Of a DNA stretch of 64,000 nt, positions 51,279 through 59,290 are shown one piece after another. The notes beneath the pieces are model-generated. The model saw nothing but the letters and a program-made list of their open reading frames with translations. It was not told the origin of the DNA and did no database searches. Each line of letters begins with the position of its first letter. Positions within the stretch are counted from its first letter, which is position 1. This stretch comes from JBEPTX01 sp041691795 (GTDB lineage Bacteria; Patescibacteriota; Saccharimonadia; Saccharimonadales; Saccharimonadaceae). Location of the stretch: contig JBEPTX010000004.1 of assembly GCA_041691795.1 (NCBI GenBank), positions 62,001 to 126,000 of the forward strand, read 5' to 3'. A program made the position numbers and the translations under genes.

Positions 51279-53243
51279 TTATTTTGCTGCTGAATCATTC
51301 GGTGATTCTGATCCATGTTCAATCTGTAATTCACCGGCTGCTGCAACTGTTGATGGTGGAGCCATGCGCTCGCCCTCGTCCTCTTCTATATATTCTGTCT
51401 GTTCATCGTCGGAAGGTTGTTCTGCGGCAAGTGCCTCATCCTCTGAGGTTGACGGTGATAGTGGGTTATCAAGAGATGAGTAGTCGGGACTCATTTCGGT
51501 AGGAGCAGCGACTTGGGCTATATATTCAGCAGCAGGCAGCGTTTCGGCTGCTGCCATCTGGTTATCTGGAATTCCCATCATGTCAGGCTGACCAAGTAGA
51601 TCTTGTTGCGGCGCCTCAAGTATTGTTTGATCAAGTGTGTCATTCATCTGTGAAAGATCTGCGACGTTAGGTGTTGTGGCCATTGGATCGGCGTAGAGTA
51701 CATTTTCAGGAGCAGTCATCATTGCATCTGGTTGTTCCTGCGGAAACGGAGGGAGAGATTGTTGAGGCTGCTCAAGACTCGAGTAATTATCAATGGTCAG
51801 TGCTGAGTTAGAAGAGCCATTATCTTGTTGTTTTCGTCGGCGATATAGTAGGAAGAGCCCAAGAAGGATCAGAAGTACCAAGAAACCTCCAACTCCAATG
51901 CCGATTAAAGCAGTGAGCGACATGCCTTGGTTTGCTGTTGCTGGAGCTGCCGTGGCGGGTACGTCAAAGCTAAAATTCTGTTTTTCAGGTGTGCCGTTAT
52001 TTTCTGGAATTGTTTTGTTTACTACTGTTAGTTTGACTGTCTTTGACCCGTTAGCAGTTGTAATAACAAGTGTGTAGGTACCGCTTGCAAGTTCAAGGTT
52101 AGCTTTACCTGTCCTGTCTGTACTATAATTTTGTTCACCAATCTTCAATTTTGCTGAGCTCACTGCTTTGTTGTTTTCCGAGACTGTCACGATAACAGGA
52201 AAGCCCTTTGTCGTGAATGTTCCGGAGTAGGAATCAGTTTTTGTTGCATCCGTTGCGGAGATTGCCGTAATGGTAAAGTAGTACTTTTTTCCTGGGGTTA
52301 AGTCCTTTAAGGCCGCTTCATAACTCCCATCTTGTTGGAGTGTTACAATGCCATTTTTATCTTGTTGCTTTTGTGATGCCCCATAAGTGACAGTTCCAGT
52401 TGCGGCAATATTTGTTTTCCAATCAACTGCAGCGGTATTGTATCCGCGAGTTGTTGACGTATCACTAATCGCAAAAGGCGTCACGGGTGTAGGAGTAGGT
52501 GTCGAAGTAGTGGCGGGTGTTGGTGGCTTTGAGGTTGTTGGTGTCGTGGTTTTTGGTGGTGTTGTCGGTGTTTTACAGTTTGGAGGTGTGCCGGTCTGTC
52601 CGGCAGGACAGGTGGGTGGCGGAAGTGTTTTACAGTTTGGAGGTGTGCCTGATTGTCCTGTTGGACAGGTTGGTGTTGTACAATTTGGTGGTGTTCCGAT
52701 TTGCCCGGATGGACAGGTTGGAGGCGCAGTGGTCGAGATTGTGTAAGTTCCTCCTGAAAGGTCAGTAGCCAATATTACACCAAAAGGGTTAGTTTCAGAG
52801 TAAGTGGTATCAGGCGTAAAGCCAACATGGGCGCTTCCATTGGCAAGCGCATGAAAGGTAATCGTCATAATGTGAATTGCACCGTTTGGTTGAGAATAGA
52901 ATTGGTTTTTCTCAGTAAAAGTGACGGTGCCGTTAGTATTGTTCGGTGTTGCAGTATTCTGCCATGTATAGGCACTGCCTGCAGTCGAGACGGAAGTTAC
53001 GGATAATAGATTAGCGGGAAAGGTAAGTGTTCCGCTCACTGTATCTGCGGGATAATTATTTGTACCAACGTATCCATTAACGCTGATCGAGAATGTTGAT
53101 CCTTTTTCAACACTTTGTGAGCTGGGTGTAATAGAGATTGAGTTAGGTGCGGCGGCAAAGACATCCTGCGCTGGAATAATCGAGACTAACGCAAAAAGGC
53201 TTAAAATCGCCGCTTTAACCCTTGTAGTATTGGTAATTTTCAT
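51279..53243 (-). CDS. Cohesin-like surface receptor with cytoplasmic tail
   Basis: A 654-residue protein. Signal peptide (1-32, ending VFAA), a cohesin-like beta-sandwich (about 35-185), then three CPxGQxGTPPNC repeats, a Thr/Pro-rich stalk, a fibronectin type III-like domain (about 265-345) and a carboxypeptidase-regulatory-like Ig domain (350-410). A membrane helix at about 440-463 is followed by RRRK and a 190-residue acidic, Gln/Pro-rich cytoplasmic tail. ATG 53243 places the signal peptide at the N-terminus. It is a likely single-pass surface receptor or adhesin. Confidence 0.75.
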   Translation of the reverse strand: MKITNTTRVKAAILSLFALVSIIPAQDVFAAAPNSISITPSSQSVEKGSTFSISVNGYVGTNNYPADTVSGTLTFPANLLSVTSVSTAGSAYTWQNTATPNNTNGTVTFTEKNQFYSQPNGAIHIMTITFHALANGSAHVGFTPDTTYSETNPFGVILATDLSGGTYTISTTAPPTCPSGQIGTPPNCTTPTCPTGQSGTPPNCKTLPPPTCPAGQTGTPPNCKTPTTPPKTTTPTTSKPPTPATTSTPTPTPVTPFAISDTSTTRGYNTAAVDWKTNIAATGTVTYGASQKQQDKNGIVTLQQDGSYEAALKDLTPGKKYYFTITAISATDATKTDSYSGTFTTKGFPVIVTVSENNKAVSSAKLKIGEQNYSTDRTGKANLELASGTYTLVITTANGSKTVKLTVVNKTIPENNGTPEKQNFSFDVPATAAPATANQGMSLTALIGIGVGGFLVLLILLGLFLLYRRRKQQDNGSSNSALTIDNYSSLEQPQQSLPPFPQEQPDAMMTAPENVLYADPMATTPNVADLSQMNDTLDQTILEAPQQDLLGQPDMMGIPDNQMAAAETLPAAEYIAQVAAPTEMSPDYSSLDNPLSPSTSEDEALAAEQPSDDEQTEYIEEDEGERMAPPSTVAAAGELQIEHGSESPNDSAAK

Positions 53244-53344
53244 ATCTCTTTTTTCTGCAGTTTCTATGCATGATTGTAGCATAAGCAGGATCGAAAATGA
53301 AAGGGTAAAGCAGCATGAATGAGCGTTTTGACAGCCTGGTACGA

Positions 53345-53374
53345 AAAAACGTCATCATCTGATGACGTTTTTTC
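53345..53374. terminator. Terminator next to tRNA-Asp
   Basis: AAAAAACGTCATCA / TGATGACGTTTTTT, a 14-bp symmetrical stem including the A/T arms. It ends the minus-strand tRNA transcript. Confidence 0.85.
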
Positions 53375-53375
53375 T

Positions 53376-53451
53376 TGGCGGGCTCGACCGGATTTGAACC
53401 GGCGATCTCCTCCGTGACAGGGAGGCGTGATAACCCCTTCACTACGAGCCC
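53376..53451 (-). tRNA. tRNA-Asp (GTC)
   Basis: 76 nt. Acceptor GGGCTCG / CGAGCCC, anticodon loop CTGTCAC (GTC), T-arm CCGGTTCAAATCCGG, discriminator G and encoded CCA. Confidence 0.95.
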
Positions 53452-53524
53452 ATGAAGTTGTTTAGCCGTAAGCTCTAGGTATGATAGCAGTTTTTGGCCT
53501 CTGGTGCAACAGGTGCGAAAACGT

Positions 53525-53552
53525 TTGTTCACACCATAGAAGGTGCTATAAT
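53525..53552 (+). promoter_or_regulatory. Promoter of tRNA-Thr/tRNA-Gly
   Basis: TTGTTC (53525-53530) and TATAAT (53547-53552) with a 16-nt spacer, 14 nt before tRNA-Thr. Confidence 0.8.
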
Positions 53553-53566
53553 TGTCTAGATACCAT

Positions 53567-53642
53567 GCCGCTGTAGCTCAGCTGGTAGAGCGGCGCTTTC
53601 GTAAAGCGTAGGTCAGCGGTTCAAATCCGCTCAGCGGCTCCA
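53567..53642 (+). tRNA. tRNA-Thr (CGT)
   Basis: 76 nt. Acceptor GCCGCTG / CAGCGGC, anticodon loop TTCGTAA (CGT), T-arm CAGCGGTTCAAATCCGCTC region, discriminator U (T) and encoded CCA. The U discriminator matches the T-box upstream of thrS. Confidence 0.95.
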
Positions 53643-53653
53643 TGAAGCGACGA

Positions 53654-53728
53654 GCGGGTATCGTATAGTGGTTAATATGCGACCTTCCCAAGGTCGAGAG
53701 CAGAGTTCGATTCTCTGTACCCGCACCA
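53654..53728 (+). tRNA. tRNA-Gly (CCC)
   Basis: 75 nt. Acceptor GCGGGTA / TACCCGC, anticodon loop TTCCCAA (CCC), discriminator A and encoded CCA. It lies 11 nt after tRNA-Thr and is probably cotranscribed. Confidence 0.95.
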
Positions 53729-53745
53729 GATAAAGAAAAGAAAGT

Positions 53746-54123
53746 ATGAAACCAAATTTTATTGAATCCCTCAAACTACTAGCCAAAGAACGACGCATTA
53801 TTTTCGCGTTAGCTTGTTTGTTTCTTATGATATTTATCTTTAGCCTGTATGTTGGTTTTAATATTCATCAAAATGAGCTCAAATTAGTGACGCATTATAC
53901 GGCCTTTGGTACAACTAATTTCTATCGAGATAAGTGGTACTACCTCCTCAGTTTTGTTGTTTTTGGTATGACAGTCGGGGTGGTCCATACGCTTATTGCC
54001 ATGAAACTCATCGCCCTCAAGGGTGTTGAACTCACCTTATCATTCCTCTGGCTTAGTGTGGTGATTATATTTATTGCTCTGGCAATTACCTATCAAGTCT
54101 TAAAAATCGCTGCGCTCGCGTAG
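53746..54123 (+). CDS. Small three-helix membrane protein
   Basis: A 125-residue protein with three membrane helices (about 18-40, 66-87 and 95-120) and a central extracytoplasmic loop (FNIHQNELKLVTHYTAFGTTNFYRDKWYY, written here only as its motif region 38-66). No family recognised. It follows tRNA-Gly and precedes the glycosyltransferase by 5 nt, so the two are likely partners in one operon. Confidence 0.7.
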   Translation: MKPNFIESLKLLAKERRIIFALACLFLMIFIFSLYVGFNIHQNELKLVTHYTAFGTTNFYRDKWYYLLSFVVFGMTVGVVHTLIAMKLIALKGVELTLSFLWLSVVIIFIALAITYQVLKIAALA

Positions 54124-54128
54124 GTATT

Positions 54129-55781
54129 ATGACGGGTAATGATCTAGAAATTCCCCTCGGCAAACGAACAAAAGCTTACCGCTTCTTTGAGATGTTGCCT
54201 GGCTTGCTAAGCTATGGAGCAATCATTTTATTAATTGTTTTATCGATCTTGAATCCCGTCCTTGCAGCCGCCTACTTGATTCTCATTATCATTACGACGT
54301 TGGTCAAATCTATTGGAATCGCTGTACATACCATGAGTGGTCGTCAGCGACTTGAGGCAGCTCAACGGGTAGATTGGCATCATCGTTTAAGTGATCTCGA
54401 AGATCCAGCCAGTGCGCTTATTCGTTACAAATCTCATCATCAAACAAGTTTTGGCTATGATGTACATCTCGAAAATCTTCATCACATGGCCGAACATCCT
54501 GATCAGTATCCGCGTCCGTCTCAGCTAATGCAGGCAGTAGTTATTGCAACCTACAACGAATCACTGGACATACTCGAGCCAACCCTTGAATCAATCGTGG
54601 ACTCGTCCTATGACAATAAACAGCTAATGATCATCCTAGCTTACGAAGAGCGAGGCGGTGAATCAATTGAAAAGACGGCCCAGTTCCTACAAGAGAAATT
54701 TAAGGACGTCTTTGGGATGTTCGAAATTGTAAAGCATCCTAAGGATTTGGCGGATGAGGTTGTAGGCAAGGGCAGCAATATTACATACGCGGGACACTAT
54801 TTGAAGGCGTTGTGTGATAAACATCATATTGAATATTCTGATGTTATCGTAACAACACTAGATGCAGATAACCGTCCACACCGTACCTACTTTGACTACG
54901 TTGCTTATGAATATATTATTCATGATAATCGCAAGAAATTGTCGTATCAGCCTATATCACTTTTCTTGAATAATATTTGGGATGCGCCAGCACCGATGCG
55001 CGTCGTAGCGACGGGTAACTCATTCTGGAATATTATTAGCTCAATGCGTCCTCATACACTGCGCAACTTTGCATCACATTCGCAGCCTCTCAATGCGCTC
55101 GTAGAAATGAATTTTTGGAGCACAAGAACGATCGTCGAAGACGGCCATCAGTACTGGCGTAGCTATTTCCATTTCAATGGTGACTATTCGGTCATATCTA
55201 TTTTTGTTCCAATCTATCAGGACGCAGTGCTGTCTGACACCTACATTCGAACTTTGAAGGCTCAGTTCTTTCAATTACGACGCTGGGCGTATGGTGCCTC
55301 CGACATTGCTTATGTTGCAACTCGAATCTTTACGAAACACCGCGTCGTACCCTTCTGGGAGGCCCTCCCGCGCTTGATACGTCTCATAGATTCTCATGTT
55401 ACACTTGCGGCAGTTGCGATTTTGATCGCGTTTGGTGGCTGGGTTCCACTCCTTATTAATACCCAAGCGGCACACGATATCGCTGCTCATCAATTGCCCG
55501 AAGTCATTAGTGGAGTGCAGCAGGTTGCAATGATCGGAATCTTCATTATGGTCTTCCTAACGTTCAAGATGCTACCACCGCGTCCAGAGCGCTACAAACG
55601 CCGTAGGACGGTCTGGATGCTTCTGCAGTGGGTTTTGATGCCCGTGACTGGTATTCTGTATAGTTCAGCGTCTGCGCTTACGTCACAAACAGCGCTTTTG
55701 ACTGGTCACTATTTGGACAAGTTTGATTTCACCGAAAAGGCTACTGTTAAGTCCAAAGAGCAAAACAAAGCCACTAAGTAG
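54129..55781 (+). CDS. Membrane glycosyltransferase, GT2-like
   Basis: A 550-residue processive-type GT2 enzyme. Two N-terminal membrane helices (about 22-62), a cytoplasmic GT-A domain (VVIATYNES, TTLDADNRPH with the D-x-D, IVEDGHQYW as the ED base region, QLRRWAYG as the Q/RxxRW-like motif) and about four C-terminal helices. The architecture resembles cellulose, hyaluronan or glycolipid synthases. Product unknown. It ends at a strong bidirectional terminator. Confidence 0.82.
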   Translation: MTGNDLEIPLGKRTKAYRFFEMLPGLLSYGAIILLIVLSILNPVLAAAYLILIIITTLVKSIGIAVHTMSGRQRLEAAQRVDWHHRLSDLEDPASALIRYKSHHQTSFGYDVHLENLHHMAEHPDQYPRPSQLMQAVVIATYNESLDILEPTLESIVDSSYDNKQLMIILAYEERGGESIEKTAQFLQEKFKDVFGMFEIVKHPKDLADEVVGKGSNITYAGHYLKALCDKHHIEYSDVIVTTLDADNRPHRTYFDYVAYEYIIHDNRKKLSYQPISLFLNNIWDAPAPMRVVATGNSFWNIISSMRPHTLRNFASHSQPLNALVEMNFWSTRTIVEDGHQYWRSYFHFNGDYSVISIFVPIYQDAVLSDTYIRTLKAQFFQLRRWAYGASDIAYVATRIFTKHRVVPFWEALPRLIRLIDSHVTLAAVAILIAFGGWVPLLINTQAAHDIAAHQLPEVISGVQQVAMIGIFIMVFLTFKMLPPRPERYKRRRTVWMLLQWVLMPVTGILYSSASALTSQTALLTGHYLDKFDFTEKATVKSKEQNKATK

Positions 55782-55804
55782 TGTTCATCTAGGTATACTT
55801 TCAT

Positions 55805-55840
55805 AAAATAATCACCTCTATTTTGGAGGTGATTATTTTA
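55805..55840. terminator. Bidirectional terminator
   Basis: AAAATAATCACCTC / GAGGTGATTATTTT between the glycosyltransferase and the convergent 50-codon gene. Confidence 0.88.
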
Positions 55841-55864
55841 TTTGTTTATGTTTCGGCTAGTTAA

Positions 55865-56017
55865 CTATTTAATAGGACGCAGCTGTACAGTTTGCTTCGC
55901 TTCGGCCCATGTGCGGTCGTATTCAAAGCCGATGTGGAATTTACCGAGCGCAGATTGGTCTGATAGGGGGTCGTTTGTTGATGGTTTTTTTGTGACTTGT
56001 TTGTTTTCTTTAGTCAT
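55865..56017 (-). CDS. Small conserved-looking protein, 50 residues
   Basis: A 50-codon frame with M-TKENKQVTKKPSTNDPLSD, then SALGKFHIGFEYDRTWAEAK, then QTVQLRPIK and a TAG stop. It has a basic disordered first half and an aromatic, ordered-looking second half. A near-consensus promoter ends 6 nt before the ATG, and a terminator lies just past the stop, so this is a complete leaderless transcription unit. Function unknown. Confidence 0.65.
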   Translation of the reverse strand: MTKENKQVTKKPSTNDPLSDQSALGKFHIGFEYDRTWAEAKQTVQLRPIK

Positions 56018-56023
56018 ATTCAT

Positions 56024-56052
56024 ATATTAGCATAAGTACTATATTATGTCAA
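56024..56052 (-). promoter_or_regulatory. Promoter of the 50-codon gene
   Basis: Minus strand TTGACA (56047-56052), 17-nt spacer, TAATAT (56024-56029). ATG at 56017. Confidence 0.8.
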
Positions 56053-56189
56053 TCATCCAAAATAAAATAGATATATCATAGATGGTATGTAATCTGTAAA
56101 AATGCTCAAAATAATACGTGGAAAACTAGGTGAAACATGTGGGAAAACAAATAGCACCGATGTTAATCGATGCTATTTTCATAATTTCC

Positions 56190-56266
56190 TGGTGGGCGAT
56201 AGAGGATTTGAACCTCTGACCCCCACAACGTCAATGTGGTGCTCTAGCCAGCTGAGCTAATCGCCC
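56190..56266 (-). tRNA. tRNA-Val (GAC)
   Basis: 77 nt. Acceptor GGGCGAT / ATCGCCC, anticodon loop TTGACGT (GAC), T-arm AGAGGTTCAAATCCTCT, discriminator A and encoded CCA. Confidence 0.95.
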
Positions 56267-56323
56267 GTATTAGGGTATTGTCCCGAAAGGTACATCCAAT
56301 ATAGTATCAGATGGGGGTCAACC

Positions 56324-56352
56324 TTGCAATAACTGGGGTGATTGGGTATTAT
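56324..56352 (+). promoter_or_regulatory. thrS promoter
   Basis: TTGCAA (56324-56329), 17-nt spacer, TATTAT (56347-56352). It places the transcript start near 56359, giving a leader of almost 200 nt. Confidence 0.78.
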
Positions 56353-56359
56353 AAAACTA

Positions 56360-56532
56360 AGCATTGACGCGGAGTAACCGCCCGCCGAGCTTCGTGGGAA
56401 TCGTAACGTACGATAACGTGACGAGATAAGGTGCCTGAATATCAGGAAGTCCGGTGGAACCGCCCGTAAAGGGTCCGAGACATGCGATACGTGAATTTTA
56501 CTCTGTTGAATTCATCCATCGCATGTTTTTTA
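56360..56532 (+). promoter_or_regulatory. T-box riboswitch upstream of thrS
   Basis: The leader has the antiterminator of a T-box: GTCCGG, the bulge TGGAACC (56454-56460), GCCC, a GTAAA loop, GGGT and CCGAGAC closing the stem with one bulged A. A competing terminator follows, ACATGCGAT...ATCGCATGT with a T-run (56479-56531). A CCTGAATATCAGG hairpin (56434-56445) may be stem III. The 5' part holds GCGGAGTAACCGC, where ACC (56377-56379) is a candidate Thr specifier; I could not fold stem I with certainty. TGGA pairs with the UCCA end of tRNA-Thr. Confidence 0.8.
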
Positions 56533-56554
56533 TTTACTAAAAAGGAGAGCAACT

Positions 56555-58363
56555 ATGGAAAATGAACAGTTACATGCAATGCGACACAGCCTAGCACATA
56601 TTACTGCAGCCGCAGTCAAACGTTTGTGGCCAGAAGCAAAATTTGGTGTTGGACCTGTCATTAGTGATGGTTTCTATTACGATATTGATTTGGGTGAGAC
56701 GAAAATCAGCGAACAAGAGTTTGGCAAGATCGAAAAAACGATGCGTCGAATTATTAGCGAGGGCCAGGATTTTGAACGATTTACTATGCCAATTGACCAA
56801 GCAATTGAATGGGCAAAAGAGAATCATCAGCCGTACAAAGAAGAGCTGTTGAATGACCTAAAACGAAGCGGGACGACTGTCGCCAAGGACCTCAATAAAG
56901 ATGAATTAGGCACAATTACAACAGGTGATGCTGCTGTTGATGAAGTTTCATTCTACAAAAATGGTGACTTCGTCGATCTCTGCCGTGGACCCCATGTTAC
57001 CAATACCAAAGAGGTTGGAACGTTTAAATTACAACGAATTGCGGGTGCATATTGGCGTGGTAAAGATGACAACGCTCAAATGCAACGACTCTACGGTGTG
57101 GCATTTACAACGCAAGAAGAACTTGATAAATATCTCGAAAATTTAGAACTTGCAAGACAGAATGATCATAAAAAACTAGGCCGCGAAATGGAACTATTTT
57201 TCTTCGACGAGACTGCACCAGGCATGGCTTATTGGATGCCTAAAGGTCTTGCGATGAAGAATCTTTTGACACAGTATTGGCGGCAGTATCACAAAGTTCG
57301 TGGGTATCATGAAATTGCTTCGCCGATGCTTAACAAGCAGGCCTTGTTCGAAACTTCAGGCCACTGGGCTCATTATAAAGACGACATGTTCTTATCTGAG
57401 CGCGAAGAAGGCGAATGGTGGGCACTAAAGCCAATGAACTGTCCAAATGCTATGAAATTCTGGGGAGTAAAGCAGCGTAGTTATAAAGATTTACCTCTTA
57501 GGTTCTCGGATACGGATGTACTTCATCGTAATGAGGTGACGGGTGCATTAAACGGCCTGTTGCGTACTCGTACATTCGTACAAGATGATTCACATAATTT
57601 TGTGAACGAAGACCAGATCAAAGAGGAAGCCGGAAACATTATCAAGATCGTACGTGATTTTTACGGAGTATTTGGTATTGATCAGAACGTTAAGCTGTAC
57701 CTCTCTACACGACCGGAAGACGACTTCTTGGGTGATGTAGCAACATGGGACAAGGCGGAGCGAGAACTGAAAGAAGTTCTTGAGTCTAGTGGTTTTGAGT
57801 TTGGTATCAAAGAAGGTGACGGTGCGTTCTATGGTCCAAAAATAGATATTCATTTGAATGATGCTCTTGGACGCGAATGGCAGTGTGGCACAATCCAGCT
57901 TGATTTTCAGCTACCACGTAAGTTTGAGCTTACATATACAGATAAGGATGGTGTGGAACAGACACCAGTTGTTATACACCGTGCAATCTATGGATCATTA
58001 GAGCGATTTATTGCTGTTATTACCGAACACTTTGGCGGGCGTTATCCATTCTGGTTTGCCCCTGAGCAGGTTCGTATTTTAACTATTAATGATACAGTCC
58101 TTGATTATGTTGCCGAGATCGAGGATATACTTACATCTATCGTTTTGTCTCATCCGGTTAAATATAATGAGCTTCGTTACACGGCGGCTATTCGTAGTGA
58201 ATCCCTGGGCAAGAAAATAAGAGAAGCAACACTTCAGAAAGTACCAGTACAACTTGTAGTGGGTAACCAAGATAAAGAAGCTCGCGAGGTTAGTGTTCGT
58301 ACCCAATCTGGTGAAGAAAAGGTTGCCTTGGATCAGTTAGTGAGTTATTTACAAGATTTATAG
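56555..58363 (+). CDS. thrS: Threonyl-tRNA synthetase without TGS domain
   Basis: A 602-residue class II synthetase. It begins almost directly with the editing domain (HSLAHITAAAVK at 11-22), then the catalytic core (motif 2 RTRTFVQDDSH, zinc ligands Cys of MNCPNAM and two later His, motif 3 GSLERFIAVITEHFGG) and the anticodon domain. The usual 60-residue N-terminal TGS domain is missing. AAAGGAGAG precedes the ATG. Expression is under the T-box control described upstream. Confidence 0.95.
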   Translation: MENEQLHAMRHSLAHITAAAVKRLWPEAKFGVGPVISDGFYYDIDLGETKISEQEFGKIEKTMRRIISEGQDFERFTMPIDQAIEWAKENHQPYKEELLNDLKRSGTTVAKDLNKDELGTITTGDAAVDEVSFYKNGDFVDLCRGPHVTNTKEVGTFKLQRIAGAYWRGKDDNAQMQRLYGVAFTTQEELDKYLENLELARQNDHKKLGREMELFFFDETAPGMAYWMPKGLAMKNLLTQYWRQYHKVRGYHEIASPMLNKQALFETSGHWAHYKDDMFLSEREEGEWWALKPMNCPNAMKFWGVKQRSYKDLPLRFSDTDVLHRNEVTGALNGLLRTRTFVQDDSHNFVNEDQIKEEAGNIIKIVRDFYGVFGIDQNVKLYLSTRPEDDFLGDVATWDKAERELKEVLESSGFEFGIKEGDGAFYGPKIDIHLNDALGREWQCGTIQLDFQLPRKFELTYTDKDGVEQTPVVIHRAIYGSLERFIAVITEHFGGRYPFWFAPEQVRILTINDTVLDYVAEIEDILTSIVLSHPVKYNELRYTAAIRSESLGKKIREATLQKVPVQLVVGNQDKEAREVSVRTQSGEEKVALDQLVSYLQDL

Positions 58364-58365
58364 CT

Positions 58366-58989
58366 ATGGCGCCAAATAATCATTACGATCAAACTATAGC
58401 CATCGATATAGATGACGTTATTGCCGAGAGTACTAACGCACTTCGTTTGCTGGTGAATGAACGTACGGGTGCTGATCTGACCAGGGAGCATTATATGGTA
58501 GAGGGTGAGTATCGAGGCTATTATTCGAGAGTCTGGCAAGAACATGGGCTCAGTGACAAAATTAGTTTTGAGCAAGTTGCTGCCGAAATGGCTATCGATC
58601 AGTCACACGTGCCACTCCTTCCGGGTGCAAGCTTTGCTGTTCATGAATTATCCAAGAGGTTCCATATTATTCTTATTACGGCTAGAGATCCAATCTGGGA
58701 AAAGGAAACTCGTAGGTGGTTCAAAGATCATTTTGCGCAAGATGATATCGAAGTTTATTTCATTGGGTATCACAAGACCGATACGTCAAAAACAAAGGGG
58801 CAGCTTTGCCGAGATCTGGGCGCCTCACTTTTGATTGATGATAACCCTGAGCATTGTCAGTCTGTCATTGATGAAGGGATTAAAGCGATATTATTTGGTG
58901 AATATGGCTGGCATACGACAATTCCCAAAGAGGCTATCATCTGTAAAGATTGGCCAGCGGTCATGGAGTATATTAATGACTCAGTCTGA
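58366..58989 (+). CDS. HAD-family 5'-nucleotidase-like protein
   Basis: A 207-residue HAD phosphatase of the NT5C (deoxyribonucleotidase) type: motif I DIDDV (14-18), motif II ILITARD, and the motif IV Asp pair LLIDDNPEH. It probably dephosphorylates (deoxy)nucleotides. It starts 2 nt after thrS and overlaps the next gene. Confidence 0.8.
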   Translation: MAPNNHYDQTIAIDIDDVIAESTNALRLLVNERTGADLTREHYMVEGEYRGYYSRVWQEHGLSDKISFEQVAAEMAIDQSHVPLLPGASFAVHELSKRFHIILITARDPIWEKETRRWFKDHFAQDDIEVYFIGYHKTDTSKTKGQLCRDLGASLLIDDNPEHCQSVIDEGIKAILFGEYGWHTTIPKEAIICKDWPAVMEYINDSV

Positions 58990-59290
58990 TAATCTTCGCC
59001 AGAAGGTAGAGGCATTGATGGCTCAGGTGCCATATGGACAAGTAACGACTTACGGTGATTTAGCAGGTCTGGCTGGTCATGCTAACGCAAGTCGAATTGT
59101 CGGCGGGATTGCACACTACGGTAATCCTGATCTTCCTTGGCATAGGCTCGTTAACCGTTTTGGGGGCTTAGCAGCGGGATATCATGGTGGTCGCGAGGTT
59201 CAGGCGCAGCTACTGGCGCAAGAGGGTATCACATGTACCAATCATATTGTTGATAATTTCAAGGAACTTCGATGGCAGCCAAATCTGTAG
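58976..59290 (+). CDS. Alkyltransferase-like protein (ATL)
   Basis: A 104-residue protein with the MGMT DNA-binding domain (VPYGQVTTYGDLA, helix-turn-helix with NASRIVGG). The active site PCHR of MGMT reads PWHR with Trp55, the mark of ATL proteins that bind O6-alkylguanine and hand it to nucleotide excision repair. ATG 58976 overlaps the 5'-nucleotidase gene; its own end overlaps miaA. Confidence 0.88.
   Translation: MTQSDNLRQKVEALMAQVPYGQVTTYGDLAGLAGHANASRIVGGIAHYGNPDLPWHRLVNRFGGLAAGYHGGREVQAQLLAQEGITCTNHIVDNFKELRWQPNL

Noticed and set aside
53215..53532. 105-codon minus-strand frame
   Set aside because: It reads straight through tRNA-Asp and the start of the receptor gene, with no ribosome binding site.
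56360..56532. SRP RNA or other structural RNA upstream of thrS
   Set aside because: The SRP GGAA/AGCA loop consensus is missing, whereas the TGGAACC bulge plus terminator fits a T-box.
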